A stretch of DNA of 64,000 nucleotides from Oryza sativa Japonica Group (taxonomy: Eukaryota; Streptophyta; Magnoliopsida; Poales; Poaceae): positions 627,501 through 691,500 of the forward strand of contig NC_089045.1 in the NCBI RefSeq assembly GCF_034140825.1, read 5' to 3'. Position numbers and translations under genes: made by a program. Positions within the stretch are counted from its first letter, which is position 1. Each line of letters begins with the position of its first letter. Below the pieces are notes generated by a model, which had not been told where the DNA came from, ran no database searches, and saw only the letters and a program-made list of their open reading frames with translations. Below, piece after piece: positions 1 through 10,123 of this stretch.

Positions 1-542
1 ATGATCAAGATGGGGGACATCACACCGTTGACGGGATCAAACGGGGAGATCAGGAAGAACTGCAGAAGGATTAATTAACTAAGTGATTAAGAGGCAAGCG
101 GTGTGCATGTCCAGTAGTGCAAATGCACATTGTGTCGTGTGTTCTCGAGGATATGTTTGCAACATCTTCCTTAATTTCTTTCATGTGTTATGTAACATAT
201 GCTTAGTTTATGTGGTGGTAAATGATCGGTTAGGTTTGGACTATAGCACGATGGAACTTGACTGAAAGACTGAAAAGGAGTTTATAACTAAAAAATGAAT
301 TGCATGAGTAAAACGAAAGGCAAAATACATTCAAAAGAAAAAAAAAGAAAAGGAAGGCAAAGTTAATATCGACTCTTGTACGTGGAAGTATAGTGTGTGT
401 TTAACTTGAGTAGGAATTGATGTGACAAGCTAACAAAATGTACGGACCTTTCTATCATCATCATATACGCGGTTGATCTTTTTGTTGATGGCGTAGTTAG
501 TTCAGCTAGTTAATTAAAAAGCACAAGATCCGAAACAGCAGC
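1..542. other. Intergenic, nothing recognised
   Basis: AT-rich non-coding DNA upstream of the tRNA gene. I see no convincing exon, RNA gene or transposon end in it. Confidence 0.5.
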
Positions 543-624
543 GTCGATATGTCCGAGTGGTTAAGGAGACAGACTTGAAATCTGTTGGGCTTCGCCCGCG
601 CAGGTTCGAACCCTGCTGTCGACG
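543..624 (+). tRNA. trnS-UGA: tRNA-Ser (anticodon UGA)
   Basis: An 82-nt class II tRNA that decodes UCA. The 7-bp acceptor stem pairs 543-549 with 617-623, including one G-T pair, and 624 is the discriminator G. The anticodon TGA lies at 576-578 in a seven-base loop closed by CAGA/TCTG. A long variable arm with a GGGC-TTCG-CCC hairpin follows, as expected for serine. The B box GGTTCGAACC is at 603-612 and the A box is in the D arm. No CCA is encoded and no intron is seen, which fits a eukaryotic nuclear tRNA gene. It looks intact. Confidence 0.96.
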
Positions 625-628
625 ACCA

Positions 629-636
629 TTTTTTTT
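629..636 (+). terminator. Pol III terminator of tRNA-Ser
   Basis: A run of eight T residues begins four bases past the tRNA 3' end, the usual RNA polymerase III stop. Confidence 0.85.
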
Positions 637-1179
637 AGGCTTTTTAATCTTTGGAAAAGGTACACCGAAGGTCTCCAACTTATCATCGAATTAAAAAAAT
701 AGTCCTCCAACCGTAAAACCAGATACAACGCATCCCCTAACTTAAAAAACAACTACAAACTAGATCTCTCGGCGGATTTGACCGACGTGGCAGCTGATTT
801 AGCATGGGACCCACATGTCAGCCTCTACTTCCCCTCCTCCCCTTTCAACGGGCGACAAGGCTGGGTACGATGGGCGCGGCGGACGGCCAGCGCGGAGGAG
901 CTGGGCGGCGCCGGCAGCGGGTGAGGAACTGGACGGCGTCGGTGACGGGGGAGGAGCTGGGCAGCGGAGGCGCGGAAGAACTTAGCGGCGGGGGAGGAGC
1001 CGGGAGCCGGCGGGCGTGCGGGAGAGGAGCTGCGCGCGCGGGCCGCCATCGTCGTCGTCGTCCACCACTGCCCCGCTCCGCGCCACCGCCTCGCCGGCCT
1101 TCTCCGCCCGCCGCCACTTCTCCGACTTCGCACGCCGTCGCTCTGCCTCGCCATCGCCCCACTCTGCTCGCCGCCGTGC

Positions 1180-1376
1180 TTGAGCTCGTCTTCTTCTATC
1201 TCCCCCGTGCTCCCGCCGCCGCCTCCCTTCCCTTCTCCCGCGTCGGAGCACGAGCACGAGCTGCCGCTCCCCGACGTCGACAGCTTCCTGATCCAGCTCT
1301 GGCTGCCCAACGCCGCCGAGGTGCTCGCCTCGCGCCTCGACATCCACCCCTCCATCCGCGCCCTCAACTTCGCGAT
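1180..1376 (+). pseudogene. Captured host gene fragment, left part (PPR-like)
   Basis: An open frame rich in Pro/Ser changes into a helical stretch (IQLWLPNAAEVLASRLDIHP) that resembles the N-terminal part of a pentatricopeptide-repeat protein. That assignment is from memory of the family, not a search. The frame is cut at 1376 by the LTR insertion and related coding-like sequence resumes at 5257. It lies inside the Mutator-like element, so it is best read as transduplicated cargo rather than a functional gene. Confidence 0.5.
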
Positions 1377-4300
1377 TGTCACGCCCCGAACTAGTACCGA
1401 CTGGAACTAGCCCGTGACGCTCTAAATTAACCTGTTAATCGATACCAGTCCCAGGAAACAGTGCTGGTATCACAGGAAGACAGATTATCGCAGCAACAGA
1501 GGTCTCTTTATTATAGAGTAGAGGTACAGTCATGTTGGGCTGCGGACAGATCCCGAGCTCACAACTGCATTACAAAAGGGAAGTGGAAGCCAGGACTTGG
1601 ACCAAGCAACACAGGCGCGACTTGGGAACTAGGCCGAAACCCTAAAACTCATCGTAGCCGGCTTGCTCCTGGAAGAACTCCTCATCGGCGGGATCCGCTT
1701 CATCTTCTTCAGCAACTGGGGGGGAATTATTTATATAGAGCAAGGGTGAGTACAGGAGTACTCAGCAAGCCATGGGAAATAAGTGTTTAATGCAGGCTTC
1801 AAGGAAAGGCTGTTGTTTTTGCAATTGATTTTATTTGAACTCTTTTCTGAAATCAACTAAGTGAGTGCTTCTCAAACGACACGGATAAGACAGTGCGTCT
1901 CGTCCGGTCGGAGTATGTGCAATGTATCAGTCTTTAAAATTGTTCAAGATTGGCACCCGGCCAACAACTATCAAATGGCCACCCGGGCCAACAACTTTCA
2001 AACGGCCACCCGGGCCTAGCTGATCCCATCAGCTACAGATTTTCCAAACATCGATCCCCTTTCCACAACAGCAATTTCACAAGCAGTAGTCAAACAAAAC
2101 TACGCTAGGAATCACCTCACATCCGCCCATGACCGTGGGCACGGCTGTTCGAATAGTTTGTTAACCTCTGCAGAGGGGGTACACTTTACCCACACGACAT
2201 TACTAACCCGGATCACCCAGCCCGTGGGGATCAGCCACGTCGGGAGACCTCCAAGCTTTCATGACAAGGCATTTCCAAAGCCGACACAGGTTTACCATAT
2301 GCCGACGAGAGGGGTCCCAGACCAACAACAGGTTAGGTCCCAGACCATACTGTGCCAGAAAACCCAGGGGTCCTCCCCGACACCACCCCGGCGAATCCAC
2401 ATGTCTCTCGGCATCAAGGCTTTCCTGATAAGCTAGTTACTCAGCCAGGGGTGTCCCATTCCACCCATGTGGTCGTACTTGTCTTATGTTCGGATGAAAT
2501 TCCAAGGAAACGGTCCTTAAGTGCAAGAGCGGGAAACCGTACCCCCGGTACGTTCCCTGGTCCGCGGTTTTGGAAATTCATTTAGTTCGCAAGCACCGAC
2601 CCAGGTGTCGGGTTTTCCAAGTCTTTTGTAAAACCCAAGTTTTACCCAAGTTATTTTTCAGATTTTAAGTTTGAAGGCGACCGTCGATACTCGTGCAGAG
2701 TGCACGATTTCCGAGGCGCAACTGGGTGGTTACAAGGGAACATGGTATAACAATTAACAAAGGAAGGATCAAATGCAACAAACTAGGTAGGTCCGCCAAT
2801 CTGCCTTGCAGACGGGACAAACAGATTAAGTGTGATCCTATCAATGCATAATATTTTTCAAGCAACATAATTAAGTTCAAATATAGGCTCAAGATGTTCA
2901 AAGGTGGCTTGCCTTGCTCGAGATCTTGAGCTTGATCCTCGAAATCCTCGCACTGCGGGTCTTCGGGCTCCGAAACTACACGCGAAACGGGACAACTCAA
3001 CCAACGGTGAAAATAAAGCCCTATTATTGACCTCTAAGCGTGCCATTAGATAGATCTCAAGATTTGAGGAATTTTGGAAGTTGAACGGAGTCAAACGGAT
3101 TTACGGTTGGGAAGATATTGAATTTCTAAGATTATTGGATTTTTGGTCTAAAGGAAAAAGGATTTAATTAAACCCTTTTGGAAAAAGAAAAGGAAGAGGG
3201 AGGGGAATTAAACTTCCCTCGGGTGGCTAGGGCGTGGCCCGAGAGAAAAGGAGCGGCTCGGCCGAGCTAAATGGGCCGGCCGGCCCAAAAGGCGGCCCAG
3301 AGCGCGCGCGGGAGGGGAGGAGAGAGGGAGCCGGTGGACCGGGCTCACCTCGCGTGGTCCCGAGTGGGACCCGCTTGTCGGTGACACGGTTCACCGTGCG
3401 GAGCGAGCACGCGACGCACGCGTGCGGGCGGGGAGAGGGACGCGGTGCACGCGCGCGGTTCGCGGAGGACGCGGATGCGGCGGGCCCACGCGCAGCCTCA
3501 CGGCTCGCGGTGGAACGCGCGCACGGGGAGGGGCTGACCGGGGTCGGCTCGACCCGGTCTTGGCCGAGCTGGCGCCGACGTGGCACCTACGTGGCGCCTA
3601 CGTGGCTGCCACGCGGGCCGGCGGGAGGTAGACGACGACGCCGGCCGGAACGGACGGCGGACGACAGCGGCGGAGCGAACCACGGCGATACAGGTGAAAG
3701 CGAGCACACCGGGTGGTTGCTCAGGACGAGGGGAGACGAGCCAACGGCTCGGATTTGCCGGGGGATGCTCGACGGCGGCGGATTGCGGCGGCGGCAACCG
3801 GCGGCGGAAGAAGGGGGAAACGGCGACGAGGTCACGAGGGGCCGATTCCCGGCGGCGAGAGCATCTACGCGGCTACGGGAATCCGATGCTAGTGTTGGTT
3901 TGGGCGGAGCGGCGCCGAGCGAGGCCGGCGACGAGCGGCGCTTCCGAGCTCGGGCGGCGACGGTGGCGAGCACACAGCGAGCGACGGCAGCCGTCGGGGC
4001 GGCGCCGGCTAGCTACGGGGAGGCTACTCATGCTACTACCCGAGTCTAAGGGGAGGAGATGGAGCGAAGAGGGAGAACGGGGAGATGCGCTACCGTGCGG
4101 GCGGGCGCAGTGACGAGAGCCGACGGCGCGAAACGTGATCGTTTCGGCCTCGGGCCGAGGAAGAGGAAGAAGAGGGCGCGCCCGGAGTCCCCTTCCGCGT
4201 CCTCGCTCGTGCCGGCTCCTCCGACACGCGCAACGACGAACGGCGACGGCGAAATAGAGGGGCGGCAACAATGGAGTGGAGGCGATGGGACAACGAGAGG

Positions 4301-5256
4301 AGAAGAGTGGGAGGGCGCCTGGGCTTTATAGGATGGCAATGTCGGTTTGGGAGAGGGGAACCGACTTTGGACGGTCAAGCCAGCGAGCTGGCGCTCCGGC
4401 TAGCGGCCAAATCGGCGACAGGGCGGAGGGAGGATGACGCCGGCGGGAGGAAAAAGGGGAAAAGGAGGGAGAGAAAGGGGGCTTGCCCCTTGCCTCTTTG
4501 GGAAAAGGAGGAGGGGAGCGGGGGCGACGCGGCAGAGGGAGGAGGGGCTCTGCCTCCGTCCCTTGGCAGCTTGCGCGCGGAGTGGCGGGGCCGAGGCGAT
4601 GACGACGGCGATGACGGCGGGGCGGTGTGGAGCGGAGCGGCGACACGGGCGACAGGCGCGGGCAGGCGCGGCAGTGGCTGACGGCGGCGGCGACCAGGCG
4701 GTCGGCCACCACGGCACGCGCGCGCGGGGCCGAGCGGCTGCGTGGCTGCAGGCGCGGCAGGGCAGCGGGGCCGGGTGACGCGGACGGCGCAGGCGCGGCA
4801 CGGGCGGCAACCACGCGGGCGCGCGCGCGAACAACGGCGCGCGGGGGCCGACTTCGCGGGCGGGGAGCTCGCCAGGGATGGAGGCGGGGAGAGGGAGAGC
4901 GAGGGAGCGGAGAGGAGGGCTCGGCTCGGCGCGGCTCACGCGCTCGCGCGCGCGGCGCGCGGGCAGAGCGGAGAAGAGGGGGAGAGAGAGAGAGAGAGAG
5001 AGAGAGATAGCCGGGGAGGGAGGGGGAGATGGGCCGAGAGAGATTCGGCCCATCGACCCCGGGGAGGCAAAATAGACTTTTGCGGAGGAATTGATTTGGG
5101 AAGGATTTGGATTTAGGATTGAATTCGATGATAGATCGGGGATTTGAGATCTGAGATGGCACGGACACTAGACCACAAGCAAAGAAACAGCTTTCGCAAA
5201 TAGAGTTTTTAAGAGATAGTTTTCCCGCTAGGCGCCACGACGGAACGGGCGCTACA
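1377..5256. mobile_element. Probable solo LTR of a long-LTR Ty3/Gypsy-type retrotransposon
   Basis: A 3.88-kb segment begins TGTCACGCCC and ends GGGCGCTACA, giving TG...CA ends with a near-inverted terminal decamer. It is flanked by a 5-bp duplication with one mismatch (GCGAT at 1372-1376, ACGAT at 5257-5261). I see no primer-binding site, polypurine tract or gag-pol-like coding, so a solo LTR fits better than a whole element. It contains a GC-rich stretch at about 3.2-5.0 kb and a (GA)n run near 4985-5007. The nearly intact target duplication suggests moderate age. It is younger than the Mutator-like element it interrupts. The family name is inference from length and ends. Confidence 0.6.
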
Positions 5257-5410
5257 ACGATGCGCTCCGCCCTCCACGCCGCGCACCCCGACCTCGTCTT
5301 CCGCCTCTTCTCTCCCGACTTCCTATGCGACGCCGCCACCGTAGCCTTCCTCGTGCGCGCCTGCTCCTCCGAAGGCTGCCCGCTCGACGGCCTCCGCCTC
5401 CAGCGGGTGA
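5257..5410 (+). pseudogene. Captured host gene fragment, right part (PPR-like)
   Basis: Coding-like sequence resumes directly after the LTR. It reads as helical repeats (for example FRLFSPDFLCDAATVAFLV) that match the style of the fragment ending at 1376. A GTGAGG at 5407 may mark an original exon end. It is non-functional cargo of the Mutator-like element. Confidence 0.45.
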
Positions 5411-6038
5411 GGAGCTGGGCGGTGTTGGGGAGGACAAGAGAGCAGTCGAGCGACGGGAGCACGTCGATGGCGGCGGTGGCGGCGCAGATGAGTCACTCGA
5501 TGGCCTTGCTTGGTTGGTCAACGCCGAGGTGGTCTTGGATGTCGTAGAACGCGATGGCCCGTCGGCACCGACAGCCTGACGCGGCGGTCGTGGAGCCCCC
5601 GCGATGTCACCACCTTGCTGTGCTTGTCCTTATCGCCCGCCGCCGCGCGCGCCACCTGGCTCGTCCTCCACGCCGCCGCCGTGGTCGCCGACGCCGACGA
5701 GCGCGCAGCACGGGCGCTTGCGCTCCTTGCCGACGACGACCTCCTCCATGGTCGACGCTTGCGCTAGCTCATGCGAAATCCGCCTCGGCTTCTTCTGCTC
5801 GATTTTAATGGAGGTTGCTTTAGCACCTCGTGCTTCTGCCGTCGCCTCCCTCCCCTTCTCCCGTGTCGTCGCTGCCGAGTTGCTGCCGCCGCATCGCTGG
5901 CTGGCCGTCCGACCTCCTCGTCCTGGTGACCTCCTCCCCACCGCCGGCCGGCTTGCCCAGAGGGAGATGAGTGAGAGAGAGAGAGGAGGAGGAGGAAGGG
6001 AAAGGAGGGGAAAGAGAGAGATGATGATGTGGCGTCCT
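5411..6038. other. GC-rich cargo of the Mutator-like element, source gene unknown
   Basis: GC-rich sequence with short overlapping open frames on both strands and no recognisable domain. It probably derives from one or more captured host fragments. It runs into the right terminal inverted repeat. Confidence 0.4.
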
Positions 6039-6095
6039 GACATGTGGGGCCAATGTGGGTCTCATGCTAACTCACCCGCCGGTTTTGTAAGTTAA

Positions 6096-6429
6096 GGGCA
6101 TCCACAATGTTGTAAAAAACCAGGTAGTAAGGGTCAAATCACTACTTACTATCTGGTATTAAATATTGTGAGAGTGGTGCATAGTTACAACCGGGTCATA
6201 GTACTACTACCGGAAGCAACGGAATAAAAAATGATACGTACGCATAAATCAGTCAGGAACGTAACTTGTGCATAGAAAGGTTTCTGCCAGAGTCGATTTT
6301 TTAACTCGTGGACCCACCTTATTGCCTGTCTCTCAGAAATAAACATTGTGGAGGGTGTCTTCTCCTACTGCCGCCTGTGGCATGGGCCTGCACTAATACC
6401 CAACCAGTAGACATACGTTGCTGATGCCC
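6096..6429. mobile_element. Tourist-like MITE (PIF/Harbinger)
   Basis: A 334-bp element starts GGGCATCCACAATGTTG and ends with the inverted form CGTTGCTGATGCCC. It is flanked by the 3-bp duplication TAA (6093-6095 and 6430-6432). There is no coding capacity. It sits inside the right terminal inverted repeat of the Mutator-like element and splits it, so it is younger. Confidence 0.85.
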
Positions 6430-6544
6430 TAAGGGACGTTATATATCTGGTTTTATGGTTGTGGGACGATTTTGTAATTCGATGACAAGTTGAGGGACCT
6501 TCGGTGTACTTTTTTCCTTAATCTTTTTATTCCTTCAGTATCAA

Positions 6545-6629
6545 TGGGCCTTTGTTTTTTACTCACTCCTTGAGTGGGCCGGCCTTAATTTCTATTGGGC
6601 CGCATCTCATTTCATACAGCTGAAGCCCA
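6545..6629 (+). promoter_or_regulatory. Cluster of TGGGCC (site II) motifs upstream of the saposin gene
   Basis: TGGGCC occurs at 6545, 6575 and 6596, and its complement-type GCCCA at 6625. Such motifs are TCP-binding elements common in promoters of constitutively expressed plant genes. They lie about 300-400 bp before the probable 5' leader of the saposin gene, immediately outside the right edge of the Mutator-like element. Confidence 0.5.
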
Positions 6630-7210
6630 CAGTTGTGTCGAAATCCAACTTCCAACCGCATGAACTAATCCAATCACTGTCTAATTAACCGACTCTAACT
6701 ATCCAATCCTATTCGGCGTTCTAATCTGTTTTTTTTTTCCTTTTCCTCCACGAATTCATACCCTCCACGCAACAGAAACCACACCCCGATACGACTAGGA
6801 AGGAATTCCTCTCTGCTTCTTCGATCCCCTTGTTATTACAATCAATCCTGCAGGAGGGTATAATTGCAGCGGCAAGATCGATTTTTTACAAACCAACATA
6901 GCAGAAAGGATTTACGCCGCCGCCGCCGCTTGCGATTTGTGAGTTGTCTTTCCCCTTTCGATTCCCCCTCCTCTCTTCCTTCCCCTATCGTCAACTAGCT
7001 CGAGTTGCTTGCTTGTTCCCTCTGCTGCTTCCTCTCTTGTGTGGATTGGATTCCCGGCCTGGCCCTTTCTTTTTCCTCTTCTCTCCTAGATTAGAATCGT
7101 CGCGATTTGATTCCTCAATCTCTCGATTTGGCCGCCCTATCTGTTATTAATCCCCAATTGTTCTTCACACACATACTCAATTGCAGGTCAATTGCAGCCA
7201 GAAAGAGGCG

Positions 7211-9145
7211 ATGGATTTCAAAGTTGCTTCCTTTCTCCTACTCCTGTTAATCGTCACCTGCGGAGCTGCTCAAGGTCAAGGCAACGATTTTGGTACGCCC
7301 TAATCAAACACCTTCCCTTCCTCCCTTACCTATGCTCCTCCTGCATGCAGATTGGAACGAACATGTCAAACATTCTCAAGGGAAAATGGGACAATTTTTT
7401 TATTGTGCATAGTAAAGTATCATTGTAAAATTTATATATATTGGCAGCTGCAGTGAATATTATTTTATTTGGTTGAAGTTCAACTTGACAATAACCTGTT
7501 ACTGATCCTCTTAGCCTGGTTATTCATTGCCTGCAAAATGCATCCTTTATTTTTGTTCAAGCTTTGCCATGCACTCTTTACAAAGTCCCATGTTTATCTC
7601 ATACATTGGTACACAATCGATGATATTTTTTTCCATAGAGAGAGAAAATGAGGATAGCCTAATCTCATTGTTGGCATTTCTGATTTCTCTCGTATGTTAA
7701 ACCTGGGCTTGTTATTACTCATTTGTTTATGCTAGTTATGGTATGTTTTGAACAGTGTTACTTCTTTATATTTCTGCAACACCGATTACTGCTTATGGGT
7801 GCATACTTCTTCATGAAAAGGATTATGGGTACATACAACAAGGCTAGACATGCAATGTCGCATAATGTGACAGTATTAGCTAGTTCCAGCTTCACAGAAA
7901 TGAGAATGTGCTTCCCAATTATTAGCAATAGTTTACTCTTACTTTTTAAATATGTAATAGATATTTTTTTTGCTGACGACTTTCATGATATTTTATTTAG
8001 GCAAAATTAGTTATGTAGCACTGAAAATTCACAATCTTATTTCGTTCTATTTATTTGTTTGTTTATTATTCATTCCTTCTCAGTTGTCCTTGATCTAAAA
8101 ACAACTGAGATCGGGGAAGATGCTAGCCCAATGTACAAGGAGCAAATTGCGTCGACCAAGATACCTGTAACTCTTCTGAGGAGCAAGCACAGCTCACTGT
8201 GCTCGGCTTGTGAAAACATCACAAGTGAAGCTGTCAATTTTCTTAGTGAAAAACAAATACAAGATAAGATAAGGACGATCCTTCATGACACTTGTTCTCA
8301 GACATTCTCCTTTGAGCAAAAGGTAATTGTTTCCTTTTGATTTGGTTTGTTAGATCTTATATATTGTGTCTGTATATTAGAAAATAGAAATACAATCAGT
8401 TTGATCAAAAGATATGACACATGTAGGAATTATATTCCCTTACTAAAGTACCAAGCAGGAAAGATATTCCATGGACAATAGTAGTTTAACATGATCACTT
8501 TGTATTTCTGCAGTGTCTTGAGACTATGGACTCCTATGCAACTCTTGTCTTTGCAAAAATTGCTGAGATCAAGCCAGCTGCGTTCTGCAAACAGTATGGC
8601 CTCTGCAGGGACATGGCTCTTTTATCAGCTGTTAAAAGTGAAAGCACATGCTTATTCTGCCACCACATCATCGATGAAATTACGTCCAAACTGAAAGATC
8701 CTGATGCAGAGGTGATTGATTTTCCCTCGATTACACAATTACATCGATAATAAATAATGAGCATACATTTGGACCCTAACATCTTGTGTGTGATGTTTGC
8801 AGTTTGAGATCATTCAATTACTACTCAAGGAATGCAACAAGATTGAAGGTCATCAGCAGCAGGTAAAACATTTGAAGTACTTTGTAAAAATTCTCTCTCT
8901 CTGACCCAATAATGCTAGTTTGGTTAATGTACATGTCTACACGAGTGACATGCGTTTGATGAAATCGTACGTTATCTTGTTGACAGTGCAAGAGGATGGT
9001 TCTGCAGTACGTACCGCTGGTTCTGGTGAACGGTGAGAAGTTCCTGGAGAAGAACGATGTGTGCGCAATGATCCAAGCCTGTGATGCAGGCAAGAGGAAG
9101 GCACTCAACTTGTTCTCTGCACGGAAATTGGTGCGTGACGCATGA
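7211..9145 (+). CDS. Saposin B domain-containing protein, 245 aa, five exons
   Basis: Coding exons are 7211-7292, 8084-8322, 8514-8711, 8803-8862 and 8987-9145, all with GT-AG introns and continuous frame (738 nt). Residues 1-22 form a secretory signal peptide. Two saposin B domains follow, each with the six-cysteine pattern: Cys67, 70, 98, 108, 132, 138 and Cys153, 156, 184, 194, 219, 225. A glycosylation sequon NIT is at 72. Saposin B folds are small helical lipid-binding modules, in plants found in vacuolar or secreted proteins. Here there is no attached protease, so this is a free prosaposin-like protein whose lipid partner is unknown. A leader intron is likely at 6939-7186 (GTGAGT donor, TTGCAG acceptor). 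The start is the first ATG after that acceptor. The gene looks intact. Confidence 0.92.
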
Positions 9146-9378
9146 AGTAGTAGGAAGCGTGCGTACACGAATCAAGTTGTGGTAGGCATGGAGAAGACGA
9201 AGTGATGGCAGCTTGTACATATGGTTATTATTAATGAAATATTAGGCAATACACTATGTGAAGGGGATGATACGATAATTATGTGCACATACTTGTGCTG
9301 CTATCTGAATTCTGAAAGTAATGCTATGATTACTTTTTTGTGTACTTGTTGCTGGGAGTATGAAGTACTGTACTCATA

Positions 9379-9436
9379 CTCAGTCCTAGAATATAACTAC
9401 TTTTAGCTAAAAGTTGCTATATTTTAGAAACGGAGG
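9379..9436. mobile_element. Short Stowaway-type MITE relic
   Basis: A 58-bp near-perfect palindrome centred on TTTTAGCTAAAA, flanked by TA dinucleotides, with a CCTAGAATATAACT arm and its inverted partner. It lies in the 3' flank of the saposin gene. The core is typical of rice Stowaway deletions. Confidence 0.55.
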
Positions 9437-9596
9437 TAATACTATTGAAGTATTGAATTGAGCGAGAATTTGTACACAACCTGAAGAAACTAAATTTATA
9501 CATAGTAGTATATGATAAAACTTGTCACATAGATGTTGTTCAAATTAACTGAAGCGTGCAAAGTTTGGATCCGGCCGCGAACATAATAGACTATTA

Positions 9597-9859
9597 GAGC
9601 ACCCGCAATAGTAAAGTAAGGTACTATCTATAAAGCATGTATATCTTAGCAATAGACTAGATTAATAGTAAACCACTTCAATGGTACGTCTACATGGATA
9701 TCTATAGCTCTCTAATCCATTGCCTCGTTTTTCTCTATAGACTATCTCCTGGTTAGTAGATAGATTTGCTCTCTCTCTTCATTTAATTTCTTTCAAGTAG
9801 AAAAATATGCTGACATGGATCTCTTGTAGAGAGCGTATAGATAACCATTGCGGGTGCCC
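9597..9859. mobile_element. Tourist-like MITE
   Basis: A 263-bp element starts GAGCACCCGCAATAGT and ends ACCATTGCGGGTGCCC, which is its inverted counterpart. It is flanked by TTA (9594-9596 and 9860-9862). It fills most of the spacer between the saposin and transporter genes (9146-10123). The rest of that spacer shows nothing recognisable. Confidence 0.85.
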
Positions 9860-10123
9860 TTATAAATTTACAGCTCATGGATCTGCAGCTGTTCAAATCA
9901 TCGTGATTGTTGTTGTTGTTGCTGCATTAGGCTGTGTTGCCATGGACAATACGAAAGAACAGCCTCTCTCTCGCTCTCGCTCTCTCGTCAAAATGAAAAG
10001 AAAAAGGAAAAACACACACACGACGTCAACCTCGGAGTTGGTCTGGTGATTGTGTGTGTGAGACTTGTTTGATTAGATTTGCCCGGAGGACAAAGCAGAG
10101 TAGACAACGGAGTTTGGATTGGA

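Larger units (their letters stand above)
653..6517. mobile_element. Mutator-like element with captured gene fragments (Pack-MULE type)
   Basis: The element is flanked by a perfect 9-bp target duplication TTAATCTTT (644-652 and 6518-6526), the hallmark length for Mutator transposition. Long terminal inverted repeats run from 653 to about 820 and from about 6039 to 6517. The outer part reads GGAAAAgGTACACCGAAGGT on the left and matches the reverse complement on the right. The interior is GC-rich, carries gene-like fragments and shows no transposase, so the element is non-autonomous. Two later insertions enlarged it: a probable solo LTR at 1377-5256 and a Tourist MITE at 6096-6429. Without them the element is about 1.64 kb. 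It landed seven bases beyond the tRNA terminator. Related terminal sequence occurs again near 41.1 kb. Confidence 0.88.

Noticed and set aside
3234-5053. Long GC-rich open frames on both strands
   Set aside because: They overlap in several frames, have biased simple composition and lie inside the probable LTR; no domain is visible.
1377-5256. A complete LTR retrotransposon
   Set aside because: No second LTR copy, primer-binding site, polypurine tract or gag-pol-like coding was seen, so a solo LTR is the simpler reading.
10079-10123. N-terminal extension of the transporter
   Set aside because: The upstream in-frame codon is TTG, not ATG; the first ATG is at 10124.
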